A stretch of DNA of 64,000 bases from positions 17,363,877-17,427,876 of the forward strand of contig JAVLUZ010000157.1 of the NCBI GenBank assembly GCA_036768485.1, read 5' to 3'. The stretch's first letter is position 1; each line of letters opens with the position of its first letter. The notes beneath the pieces were generated by a model, which worked only from the letters and a program-made list of their open reading frames with translations, ran no database searches and was not told the origin of the DNA. This document shows positions 46,181 to 62,989 of this stretch, piece by piece. Both the position numbers and the translations under genes were made by a program. Source of the DNA: Mermis nigrescens (taxonomy: Eukaryota; Nematoda; Enoplea; Mermithida; Mermithidae).

Positions 46181-47019
46181 GGGCATAAGGTGGAACCGAA
46201 CACTGCTCTCTCTAGAACTGAGTTGAGCTAAGGACTGCACGTTGTCTCTTTGGTACCGTGCCAGGTTTAAGCCTAGGCCTAGGTGTAAACTAAGCCTTTG
46301 TAAAATATGTATAATAGAGATTTTAAGATTATTTAAGGGCTCATCGCTATCTATTTACAAAATTTAGAATTTAATCCGACTTTAAGGCACTGACTTTTCG
46401 CCATTCATCGACTTTTTAGATGTTGTTATGGTCCTCCTGATATTCATGCAAAATTTGCGCTTACTTCGTATTTTTTGATGAAACTGGGCTGTTGTTTCAT
46501 ATTTTTTGAAAAAAGTTGGTATTTCTTAATATATACGTAGCTTTAAAATTTTGACGTATGAAATGTGACACGTCGGTACTATTGTTATCTGTTTGGTTGT
46601 TTTATGCGTTCGTGAATCATTAAGATGTTTTTATTTTATAATATCGTCCATTCTATACTTCGCGTCTATGTTATTTTGCGTTATCAATTAAAACGAGAAT
46701 TGATTTGGACTGTCCATACACATTTCTTCCGTATATTTTTATGTCTGAACAACTATATTTGCCTCATTTCATCCTTTTTTGCGTCGTTCATAGGGCTCTA
46801 GATTCGTAAGAATAAGTTTACGCATATTTTTTATGAATACTCTAACAAGGTTTAAGGTGAGAATGTAGCGTTTTAGTCAGCGCAAAGCAGCGCCATGGTT
46901 AAAGGGGGTAGAGTGGGTCCACGAAGCTCTGAAAGTCAAAAAGGCGCCTAAATTTGAAATGACAGGAGTGAAAAAACTCCATTTTTCGGCCTGTTAGGGA
47001 TCTATATCAGATGATCGTA
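46181..47019. other. Intergenic stretch downstream of the receptor
   Basis: AT-rich. A short GC-richer remnant lies near 46865-46990 (gtcagcgcaaagcagcgcc). No gene was recognised. Confidence 0.45.
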
Positions 47020-48800
47020 AAAAAATAAAAAGGCTGAGCGTGTAAAGTTTTGGTGTAACGTTATAAGATACAGCAAATTTCGGTGGTTTTTTCAGCGGCG
47101 TGTACACAACTCTCTGTGACCGCCTTATGCGATTCAATAGTATGGAATCGTAGAAAATGAAATTCTTTTGATATACATTTTTTGTTTTTTGAATTCCGCA
47201 TTAGTTCTCGAATGAGAGTGTAAAGAGTGTGAAAATCAGGAAGAGAAAAAATAGATTTTGGTCGAATTTTCGACTTGTTTATGTCTTCCAACAACCAAAG
47301 TTATAAGTCCCAAGGAATTTTTCCTGATAGAAATGTACTTCGGCTCAAGGGCTACCTTTCGCTTACTATCAAACTTTTGTACACTCAATATGGACTTAGT
47401 ACTATACACTCAAGTTAATGATTTTGTCGAAAAGCAGATTTTGTCTAAGATTTCTCTGCCAAATTCTCCGCTTATAAATTGGAATAAACTTGATAAAACA
47501 TAAATAATGCACTTTCAAAGGGCTCCACGTCGAAGCAAATCGCGTTTAATTAATGCATCACTGACTTATTTATGGGAGTGTAAAATTCAAAAGCAGGGGT
47601 TCAAAATGGACGAAAAAACATTTTTTAGCTATTCTGATTAGTAAATATTTCAAATATTTTGCGGAACAGAACTTTTGCACGTGCAAACAAACTACGGTTC
47701 ATAGGCTACAACGTAGCCTAATCCAAATTTTTTCCACTCAATGGGGAGTTTGGTTTAGATTTTAAAAGTTTACAATGTGTTGTATGATGAATAATACATT
47801 TTTGTCTGTTTTCTTCTCTCGTCACTTTCTCTGTTTAGAAGTCGGGATAGGTCGAATAGAATAAAAAGAAAGTACGTAACAACAAATTGGCTTTGTTTAC
47901 ATTGATGTTTAGCTTGTATACATTAACGTTTAGCTTTTCGGTGGGTATTAAGTCAAAAATTGGGTGAACCTGTTTTTGTCTTGTTTATTCGGCCGACTTC
48001 TCCGGTGATGAGTCAGGACATGATCCTATGTCCAAAATGTAGCAGAAATCAAACGTGATACGCCAGATGGGTGCCTTTGTTTACAATAAACAGTGGTGTA
48101 AAGTGATTTACATCTATGATTTATTTCTCTTCGGGCCATTGTGGAGACTTCCTTTTTTCATAAATGATGATCAGGATATCATAGTAATATCAGAATTACG
48201 AATCCGCCTAAAATTTTCTATATACTCTGTGATTGTGTAAAGTTTTTACTGCAAATTAAGTATAGTTCTACAAAATTGGAAAGCTTCATTTTTTTCAAAT
48301 GTTCTACGTACCAAAGGATTGCGAATCTGACTGTTAGGTTTTTCTAGATCCAGTACATGTGCAAAGTTTGCACTACTCATTTACCGTCTATGTGTAGTTT
48401 ACACTACATATTTATTTCACTAATAGAGCGTTGCAAGACGTAAATTTCTCAAAATATGTTTCATAATGTCAGGATTACGAATCTGACTGTAAATTATCTT
48501 TACACCTAGCAGTTATGTACTTTTTACACTGATAATTTAATTTAGTTCTAGAGCGTTGCAGACGCTTACTTTTTTCAGAACGTCAGGATGACGAATCCGG
48601 GATTTTGTGTTCTTTACAACCAATACTTGCGTAAATATAATCTGTTTGAATAAGGTGAGGTTGTTGTTTAAAAAAGATACCGCTGATGTTCAGAACAATA
48701 TTGTTCCCCGCCTTCTTAGACTGCTGTCATTATTGTGCCATGTTACCGTATGTGCTTAAATGACTGATTTACTCAAATAATGCTAATCAAAAGAAGGGTA
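47020..48800 (+). mobile_element. Arm A copy 6, forward (outer end missing)
   Basis: It enters inside the arm at gagcgtgtaaagttttggtg (47036) and runs through the gcggaacagaacttttgcac block to the subrepeats (gtcaggattacgaatctgac near 48468) and the inner end gactgctgtcattattgtgc (48719). It directly abuts core F copy 5. With arm copy 7 it forms the clearest A-F-inverted A arrangement. Confidence 0.85.
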
Positions 48801-50388
48801 CTTGCAGTGAACAATGCTCTGATGGAACAAAAAAGATGAATATACTTTGGATTGTGGATTATTATGGATGTTAAAGGAGAGGCCAGGAAAAAGCTACGTT
48901 TGTGTGTGCCTAAAGTCGCATTATTTGCTAAAAATCAGACTTTTTCTAAGCAACGCAAAAAATCGAAGTATATTCTGCGGCTCCAAAAAGAAAGTGACCT
49001 TCTTTAATAATTTTAATGCCTTACATAAGAATGTATAAACTTACTATTTGTAAATTGCTTGCAAGTTACAATGCTGACTTGCTCCAAATCGTGATTTATA
49101 GAAAACTAACTGCAAATGTATTTAAAGGTGCTTTATTTTGTTATCACGAGAGCGAACCCGGTGTCGCCCCTTAGTGTGTCTGTGCCTTAAAGTGTCCGTC
49201 CGGACAGTTTAAGGTACCTTAGAGTGTCCGGCCCAAAAGTGTCCGGCCGGACACTTTAAGGCGCTTGAAGTGTCCGGCTCTGCCTTAAAGTGTCCGGGTT
49301 ACGCTGAGTATACATACGTATATACGCCCACGCATATCACTCCCTGTACAATTAGGTAAGTAAGCATGTACATGTACGTACCTTGTAGAATGTATTGCGG
49401 TACATAAATACAAGCAGGCCTATATATTACGAAGAATTCGTTGCATCGTCAGTGACGTCCTTTAGGGAACCTGGAGATGAATTCGATTATAAAAATAACT
49501 TTCGTGAGGAACAATCAACGATATTTACGAATTTCAGTCAAAAATGTTTTGAATTTTATCGATATTTGATTAGTTAATTTATTACTGTCGATGGATTTGA
49601 AGAAAAGAGATCAGATTACTCATCATTCTAAGAAGGTGCATTCTTATAATTTTTGAATAAAAATTGAAGTTTTACATGGGCAGTGGGCTAGATTCTGGCA
49701 GTCAGATGGAGCATAACTGCGAAAAATGCTAAATTATTCAATTCTACGGATATGCCAATTCGTAGAGAGACTTTGGATTTTGGGAGTTTAAAACCAATCC
49801 TTTCACGTCTACGTATGATGTTCACCCTATCCCAATGTTTAAATTTTTTTCTCGCCTTTAAGCACGTTATTGTGACCCAGACACTTCAAGATAAACCCGG
49901 GCACTTTAAGGTGCCGAACACTTCAAGGTGTGACACCGGCGTCAATTGATTAGTGCACGCCGTTTCGGGCATGCAAGTATGCCTGCATATAGTCTGTTTC
50001 ACGTGAGCACACGCGTTTCCTACTGCTTCAAACGAACAATTTCTTGGATTGTCTTAAATGCATCGATCTTTGCTATTGTATTTAAATGCCTCACAAATTC
50101 ACTCCCTGTTTATTCCATCTACTTTCCCATTGCTACTGCATAGCTCAGTAGCTGCATTTTCAAACGTTTTTCGTTCACTAGTTTATTTCAATCTGCACTG
50201 CCACAGGATATACCTCGATTTTTCGCTTTGCACAGCAAAATACTGATTTTTAGAAGATTTTTGCGACTTTAGGCATATACTCGTACATAGGTAGCTTTTT
50301 CCTAGTGTCCTCCTTTTACATCCAAAGCAATTCGTAATCCTAAGTATAATTGTCTTCTTTGTAACATCGGAACATTTTTCTTCGATAG
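48801..50388 (+). mobile_element. Core F copy 5, between two inverted arms
   Basis: The left repeat is cttgcagtgaacaatgctct and the right repeat ends ggaacatttttcttcgatag. The interior is interrupted by element T (49162-49935) exactly where other copies read gcaaacc-aggcgtcaattg. Both F ends meet arm A inner ends in opposite orientation, so this copy marks the centre of a long inverted repeat. Confidence 0.88.
49162..49935. mobile_element. Element T with AAAGTGTCCGG boxes
   Basis: The left end tgtcgccccttagtgtgtct and the reverse-complemented right end tgtcacaccttgaagtgttc form imperfect inverted repeats. ccgg flanks it on both sides (49158-49161, 49936-49939), possibly a 4 bp target duplication. 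The left 150 bp contain about six AAAGTGTCCGG boxes in both orientations, including a perfect 22 bp palindrome (aaagtgtccggccggacact and 2 more bases) at 49236-49257; the right end has three more diverged boxes. The middle is AT-rich without a transposase. The superfamily is not assigned. Confidence 0.75.
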
Positions 50389-51945
50389 TATCCTACTTTC
50401 AATTAGCATGATTTGAGTAAATCAGTCAGCAAACACATAGGGTAACGTACCACAATAATGACAGCAGTACAAGAACGCAAAAAACCATATATTGTTCTGA
50501 CATCAGCATTCTATCTTTTTCAACAGGACAAGACAACCTTACCTTATTTAAACAGATCAGGTGTGTTAAGCATAAACTTTACGCAACTACTCGGTGTAAA
50601 GAAAACTTACAATCAGATCGTAATCCTGGCATTACATAGAACATTTTGAAAAAAAATTAGCTTACGCTTAAAATTTCAGTGTAAACTTTACGCAACTACT
50701 GCGTGTAAAGGAACCATACAGCTGGATTCGTAATCCTGACCTTTAGGAACATATTTTGCAAAAATAACGATTAGCAACGCTCTGGAAGTAAAGTAAATGT
50801 GCAGTGTAAAAGCTACATATTAACAATAAATGAATAGTGCAACTTTACACAACTACTGGGTGTAGAGAAAACTAACAGTCATATTCGTGATTCTGACCTC
50901 ATATAGAAAATTTTGAAAGAAAATTAAGCGTTTGCAAGGCTCTAGAACTAAGTTTAATTTGCAGGGTAAACTTTACACAACCTCTGAGTGTAAAGAAGAT
51001 TTTAGTCGGATTAGTAATTCTGATATTGCTTTGATATTACGATCAACATGAATGAAAAAATTTGATCTCCACAATAGACTAAAGTCAAATAGATATTAGA
51101 TGTAAACCAGTTTACATCAATGTTGAGTGTAAATACAAGCGTATCACGTTTGATTCCTGGTATATTTTTAAAGTTAAAATCATGTCAAGACTAATGACCG
51201 GAGAAAGTGTACAGAAAAAAGAAGACAGAAACACTTGTAACACATGTAATTTTGGACTTTACACCTTAAGAAATAATTAAATGTTGATGTAAATAAATGC
51301 TACTTGCCGTGACGTGTACCTCTTGGGAATCACTTTTTTATTCTATTCGACCTCGGGCAGAGAAATCTTATACAAAACCTGGTTTTTACACCATTCACTA
51401 GAGTGTAAAGTATCGAGCGTACAAAAGTTTGCTGATAAGCAGAAAGAGCCTTTAAGCCGTAGTACATTGCTGTCAGGAAAAATTTCTCGGGACTCATATC
51501 CGAGATTGTTGGAAGACATAAACATGTCCGAAACTCGACCAGAATATGTTTCTTCTTCACCATGTTTTTACTCACCTTACTCTCAGATTCGAGAACTAAT
51601 GCGAATTCAAAAAAACGAAAAGTGCCATCTGGAGAAATTCTGCTTCTTTAGATGTATGCCATTAAATTATGTGAGTCATTTACACTGAGTTATCTGCAAG
51701 CTGTGGAAAAAACTGACTAAATTTGCAATATGTTACAACGTTACGCAAAAACTTTGCACGTTCTTTTCAGAGTCGGTATGGAGTGTAAAGAAAAAGGAAA
51801 AACAATTGCGGCAAATTTTCTATATATTCTTTTTAAAAAATCGCATCGCTTAAGCGTGTCCCCTTATCTTTAGGGAGGTGCACGTGTCTTCTGGGTACCC
51901 AGGTATATTACGAGTACGCGCTATGCACTATCTATGATAATCATA
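50389..51945 (-). mobile_element. Arm A copy 7, reverse
   Basis: It starts with the inner end (tttcaattagcatgatttga; ccacaataatgacagcagta) and has subrepeats in reverse (cgtaatcctgaccttta near 50727). It ends with aaaaatcgcatcgcttaagc, gggtacccaggtatattacg and the degenerated palindrome tacgcgctatgcactatctatgat near 51935. The 124-codon frame at 51314-51688 is not a gene. Confidence 0.85.
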
Positions 51946-51981
51946 TTGCTCTATGTGAATTTCTCACACTGATTAAGTGTT

Positions 51982-52230
51982 GTCTGTTCCATTCCAAACA
52001 TTCTATTTCGATTTAGGGCTTATCGCAGTTGCAGAATATTTTACGCCTAGATTGTTGCAGCAGATTGTTAGATGTGCGCGATGCTAAGCAAAATACTTAG
52101 ACATCAAGAGACGAGTGTAAAGCAACCAGCCGATACGAGAGGATCGTAATCAAAGACGCAATTTGTGCGGGGAAACCTATTACAGTAATAATACTTTTAG
52201 CGCAAATAGGCCATTTTCAATGGAACAGAC
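51982..52230. mobile_element. Small MITE G1
   Basis: The left end gtctgttccattccaaa and the right end ttttcaatggaacagac are inverted repeats. A third, partial family member begins at about 62886 (gtcttttccattccaaatgg). No coding sequence is present. Target duplication is unclear; the flanks read gtgtt and tacag. Confidence 0.65.
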
Positions 52231-52363
52231 TACAGTAATAAAACACATGTTAAATTTATCACACGTGAGACTATTCGGGCTGATGCGATCTGAATTTGAT
52301 TCCAACTTTCGTCCTTGTGAAAATTCTACACATTATTTTATTTTCAATAGTATATTCTTATTC

Positions 52364-54163
<1,800 letters not shown>

Positions 54164-54339
54164 TAGTTGAGCTGCCCGGCGTTGCCCGGGCTGAACTTAG
54201 GCCTGATAGCTATATGGAACTAATATATCTCTTGTATTTTTTATTTTTCAAGACTTTTGATGTTTTTGGGATATTTCTAAAAAAATTGTTGGTACAAACC
54301 ATATTTTATTTTTTTGGATTTTTTAAAATGTCTTTTGTC

Positions 54340-54680
54340 AACCATTTTTTTGATCAAATCCATATTTTTGACGTTACAGAATGGTTTTGAAAATTGTTTA
54401 GCCATAATCACATTTTTGATGTTCTGGGGTGTTCTGGAAATTTTTTTAATAAAACCCATATTGTTGATGTTTTGGGATGTTTTGGAAAATTTTTTTTGTC
54501 AAACCATATTTTTGATGTTTTAGGATGTTTTGGAAAATTTTTTTAATCAAACCCATATTTTTGATGTTTTGGGATATTTTGGAAAATTTTTTTCGTCAAA
54601 CCATATTTTTGATGTTTTAGGATGTTTTGAAAAATTTTTTCGGTCAAACCATATTTTTAATGTTTTAAAAATTTTTTGTT
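54340..54680 (+). repeat. TTTGATGTTTTGGGATG minisatellite inside E2
   Basis: Units with catatttttgatgttttggg and atgttttggaaaattttttt, period about 60 bp, homologous to but longer than the ~28 bp unit in E1. Confidence 0.82.
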
Positions 54681-54689
54681 TGTTGTAGC

Positions 54690-55115
54690 AAAGGGTGTCA
54701 TATATCACGTGAAATGTTATAGCTGATGGTATCTCCTATCTTATATCACTGCATGTTATGGCACAGACAGGGTATCTATACCAAACCTATCTTATAGCAT
54801 TGCCTATCTCGTAGCACAGGGTATCTTATATCCCATACTATCTTATAACATTGCCTATCTTGCAGCTCGGGGTATCCTATATCACTTCCTATCTTATAGC
54901 ATTGCCTATCTTGTAGCACGGGGTATCTTTTATAACGTTCTATCTTATAGCATTGCCTATCTTGTAGCACGGGGTGTCTTATATCACGTCCTATCTTATA
55001 GTATTGCCTATCCTGTAGCACAGAGTATCTTATATCACGTCCTATCTTATAGCATTGCTTATCTTGTTGCACATAGTATCTCATACCATGCCTATCTTAT
55101 AAAATTGCCTATGTT
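54690..55115 (+). repeat. CTATCTTATAGCATTGCC minisatellite inside E2
   Basis: About seven units of roughly 60 bp combining cctatcttatagcattgcct, atcttgtagcacggggta and tcttatatcacgt. The 102-codon reverse frame with repeated D-R-Q-Y/C-Y-K-I is a product of the array. Confidence 0.88.
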
Positions 55116-55497
55116 ATAGCATCATTTGGTTAAACACGTATTTTGTTGTTTCACAGTGCCGACCAATGCTATAAGATATAACAATGTACATAGTGTCGCC
55201 AGGCATGCTCCTCTTGGCCGGGGTATCCCAATACAAACAGTATAAACTAATTTTTGAAAAAAATAGCAAAAAATCGGCCATCTCCCGAAATCGTGGAGGC
55301 TTATAGCACAGGGGCCAAACCCTGCTCCTCCCTGCCCAGGGCCAATGGGTGCGCTTGTCGAAATTTCAAGATCGCTACGGCTCCTTCCCCCATTGGACCG
55401 ACCTCGGCCCAAAATATCAGCCCACAAATTTCATTGGGCGGGAGCCAACCCGGCACAAACATACATACAAACAAACAAACTTTCAAAAATATATAGT

Positions 55498-59189
<3,692 letters not shown>

Positions 59190-59195
59190 ATATAA

Positions 59196-59979
59196 TAGCA
59201 AAGAAAATGCTCCGATGGAACAAAAAAGATGAATATACTTGGAATTGTGGATTATTAAGGATGTAAAAGGAGGGGACTAGGAAAAATCTACCTAAAGTCG
59301 CAAAATCTGCTAAAAATCAGACTTTCTGTAAGCAATGCAAAAAATCGAAGTATATTCTGCGGCCTCTAAAAAGTGTTTTTTTAAATAATTTTCAAAATTT
59401 CAGATAATAAAAGAAATCTATAATGTTTCCTTTTTTTAATTGCTGGCAAGTAGCAACACTGACTAGCTTCGTATCCTGATTGAAAGAAAACTTAGTGGTA
59501 TTGTATTTAAAGTTGTTTTATTTTGCTATGAGCATTATAGCAAGCAAAGCAGGGGCCGATTGATTAGTGCACACAATCGTTACGGGCATGCTAGTGTACC
59601 AACATTTAGTCTGTTTCAAGTCAACTCACGCGTTTCCTACTGTTTTGAACCAACAATTCTTGCAATTGTTTTGGATGCATCGATGTTTGCTATTTCATTC
59701 AATTGGCTTAGAAAGACTGTTACTCGATATCATTTCCCATAGCTGCTGCATAGCTAACGTGCTGCTTTTTCAATCATTTTTATGGTTAAATATTTATTCT
59801 ACTGTGTTGACCGCAGAATATACTTCGATTTTTTGCGTTGCTTAGAGAAAGTGTGATTTTTAGCAGATTTTGCGACTTTAGGTAGATTTTTCCTAGTCCC
59901 CTCCTTTTACATCCTTAATAATCCACAATTCCAAGTATATTCATCTTTTTTGTTCCATCGGAGCATTTTTCTTTGCTAG
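59196..59979 (+). mobile_element. Core F copy 7, complete reference copy
   Basis: This is the cleanest copy, about 784 bp. The left repeat (atagcaaagaaaatgctccg, then gatgaatatacttggaattg, aggatgtaaaaggaggggac, gaagtatattctgcggcctc) matches the reverse complement of the right repeat over about 150 bp. Ends are flanked by ta on both sides, so a TA target duplication is possible. The interior carries agcattatagcaagcaaagc and tgcatcgatgtttgctattt. It has no coding capacity; the 60- and 92-codon frames are incidental. Confidence 0.9.
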
Positions 59980-60249
59980 TACCCCACTTTTAATTAGCAT
60001 GATTTCAGTGCATCAGTCAGCAAACACATACAGTAACATACCACAATAATGACAGCAGTCCAAGAACGCGGAAAACAATATTGTTCTTAACATAAATTAA
60101 TTGCCTCTAAATTTAAAAAATGTTGTTTTAAAAAAGAGACTCCCTAGATTTTATAACCGTCTACCTTTTGAAATCAATCAGACTGCATAGAATTTAAAAC
60201 TGAGTTAGATATGCTCTTGATTGTCGGAAGTATAAAGTTTACTATTTTT

Positions 60250-60885
60250 TATTAGCTATAGTAAATATATGTTACATTCTAAACAGTCCTGTAAGTTATA
60301 GAGGTCGTTCCACATTTAAATTAACTTGGAAACGACATATAACGTACCTACGGGACTTACTTAAGTACCTGGCTACACTTAGCGCTGGTCAAGTTGCTAG
60401 GGCGAAACGCCGGACTCAACCACACGACCCTCAATAACTACGGTCTCAAACTCCTCGGACCTAAATTCGTCCGTACCTACGGAGCTATTGGCAGCTATGC
60501 CCTAAAAACCTAACGCAGTAGTAATTAAGTAGCCCCGGAATTTTGCCCTAGGTCAGTTGACCTATTTTGGACCAAAATAATAATTAACGCAAAAAGCTTT
60601 TTTAAGTTGTTTTCGCCATAGAATACCTATGGCGAAAAACTATTTCTTTTCTGGTTCCTACGAGCACAATGAACAGTGAAAACAACAAAAAAGAGCTCTA
60701 AACCAGCCAGTCATCTTACATAAAAATTATGAAATAATTTTTATGATTTTTAAATTGAAATTTGGGTGTTTGAATTTGCGATAAAGAAAATAATCAAAAG
60801 ACAGTCACTTGGATTATTTAAGCCGAGTAATAAAATAAGGGCCGTCCACCAATTCCGAACTAAACGCGATTGATCAACAAATGAA
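60250..60885. other. Foreign GC-richer segment inside arm copy 10
   Basis: It is absent from other arm copies. It contains ggtcgttccacatttaaatt, aagttgctagggcgaaacgc, gtccgtacctacggagctat and gggccgtccaccaattccga. No reading frame or RNA structure was recognised; it is probably another inserted element of unknown type. Confidence 0.5.
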
Positions 60886-61744
60886 TTGTGCAAACTTTAC
60901 AAAACTACTAAGTGTAGAGAATACTAATAGTCAGATTCTCAATTCTGATTTTACGTGGAAAAAAAACTAGAATTTTACTTTATTTTTATCCTATTCGACC
61001 TCGCCCGACTTCTGAACAGAGAAAGTGGCGAACAAAAAAATGTACAAACACGTATTTTCCACTGTCCACCACATTGTAAACTTTAAAAATCTGAACCTAA
61101 CGCCCATTGAATGTAAATAATTTCGGTTCGGGCCAGTTTGTTGCCCTTTGATTGTAGTAGGTTTGTATGTGCCAAACTTATGTTCCGCAAAATATTTGAT
61201 ATGATTTATCAATCAAAATACGAAAAAACCTGTTTTTTTCGCCCATTTTACACCTCAGATTTCGAACTTTACACCCCATAAACAACTCAATATAACGTTT
61301 TTTAGAACGCGGCTCGCTTCGACGTGTAGCCATTAGAAGTTACTTTATTTCTATTTTATTTAATTAACCCCAACTTTTGGCACAGAAATCTTGGACAAAA
61401 TCTGTTTTTTTACTCATCCACTAGAGAGTAAAGTTCAAAGCCCTGGTACTAACTGCGTATTGATTGTAGAAAAGTTTGCTGGTAAGCACAAGATAGCCCT
61501 TGATCCGAAGTACATTTCTGTCAGAAAAAATTTCCTAAAACTATAACTGGAGTTGTTGGCAGACATAAACATGTCGAAAACTCGGTTAAAATGTGTCTTT
61601 TCGCACCCAGATTTTCGCACTCTTTACACTCCCATTCGAGAACTGAGGCGAAATTCAAAAAACGAAAAAGTGTTATCTGCAGAACCTAAATAGATATATG
61701 AGTCAAATGAAGTACATGGTTTTGCCAAAAGAATTTGAAAAAAT

Positions 61745-61840
61745 GAAAAAAGTCAGCATTCAGAAGATTCGAACCCATCATTCTTTGTTTAATACCGCAT
61801 CCGAGAACGGAGTTGTCAATCACTGCGCCAACTCGACATA
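61745..61840 (-). repeat. tRNA-like (SINE head) segment in arm copy 10
   Basis: On the reverse strand: an A-box-like tggcgcagtga (61821-61831) and a B-box-like ggttcgaatc (61767-61776), with the same spacing as at 37335-37414. The B box here matches the tRNA consensus better. The acceptor stem is not paired. The sequence after the B box (agaagattcgaaccc strand neighbours) and the ~200 bp following are shared with the other copy. Confidence 0.68.
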
Positions 61841-62885
61841 TCAGCAGATTTCAGCTTGATTATCCTATTTTGAAAGATATTCATCATTCTACTGAAGTTT
61901 AAGAATAGTGCATTTATGATGATAAAAATAATTATTTATTTAAGACGAGTCAAAAACCTCTGAAATACGAAAAATCTGATCAAAAATATGCAATACGGAG
62001 TTATCTATCGGCATTAGAAAATAGATGTAGGTATAATTCAAAGTTCACCTCTTTTACCTCAACAAACACTGGCTGTAGAAAAGTTTAAAGGTCAGATTCG
62101 TTATTCTGACCTTACGGAGAACATTTAAAAAAATTCATCATCCACGACGCTCTGGGCGCAAAAATGCTTCTCGGTGTAAACTTTACACTTGTGCTAATAC
62201 CGCAATATTGGGTGTATAAAAGAAAATAAACTGTGATCTGTAACGCTAAGGTCAGGGCACCTTTTAAGCATAATTAGCATGTTCCGCCTACTTAGCGGAG
62301 TAGTTGAAGAGATATCGTTTTTCGTCTCGAACCCTTTACACTAAAACGATCACAGATCAAGAAATATTGCGTTATAAGAAAGAAAAAAGAATTGATTTGA
62401 GATTTTGCAACCCTCTACATTATAGAACCGATTGGACTGCACAGAAACCAAAATTGAGTTAGATAAGCTGAAGGACACGCAAAGAGTAAAAAACACGTAT
62501 ACTTTACACTTTTGTGCAACAACCATTGAGTGTAAAGTAATTTTAAGGTCAGATTCGTAATCTACAGCTGGGGGGCAACATTTTTAAAAAAACATTGGCC
62601 CTCCGCAGATTATTTAATTTTTGCTTTACACTTTGCTCGCTCATTGCTAACTCAGTATTGAGTGTAAACAAAAGAAAAAAACACGGGCATCGAATTTTTT
62701 AATCATCCATCGATTAAAAAAACCGCACCTCCCAGGTGTGTGCCGTTGTTGCTGTGAGGGGGGACACAAATTTCGCACTCGCTGTGATAAACATATAAGA
62801 AAAAGGATGGCCAAGTATATTATAGGTAGCGCTATCGCGCTACCTATTATAATAAGTTTAACATATGTATTCATTAACTGCAGTC

Positions 62886-62989
62886 TTTTCCATTCCAAAT
62901 GGTGTATTTCCGATTTACGGCTTATTAATGTACATGATTACAATAAAGCTGCATATCTTTGTCGACTTCTGTGCACATTAGTGTGATTG
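62886..62989. mobile_element. Partial MITE G3
   Basis: It starts gtcttttccattccaaatgg followed by tttccgatttacggcttatt, matching the left part of G1 (gtctgttccattccaaacat, atttagggcttatc). The right end was not found. Confidence 0.5.

Larger units (their letters stand above)
59980..62850 (-). mobile_element. Arm A copy 10, reverse
   Basis: It begins taccccacttttaattagca and ccacaataatgacagcagtc and ends with accgcacctcccaggtgtgt (62723), ccaagtatattataggtagc and gctatcgcgctacctattat. Part of the outer arm sequence (60100-60245) is duplicated near the inner end, followed by a foreign GC-richer segment (60250-60885). The tRNA-like segment lies at 61745-61840. Confidence 0.8.

Noticed and set aside
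45772..46203. 143-codon reverse frame
   Set aside because: It runs through MITE B6 antisense to the last receptor exon, and B copies elsewhere do not keep it open.
51314..51688. 124-codon frame in arm copy 7
   Set aside because: Entirely inside a repeat arm; equivalent segments of copies 4, 9 and 10 do not preserve it.
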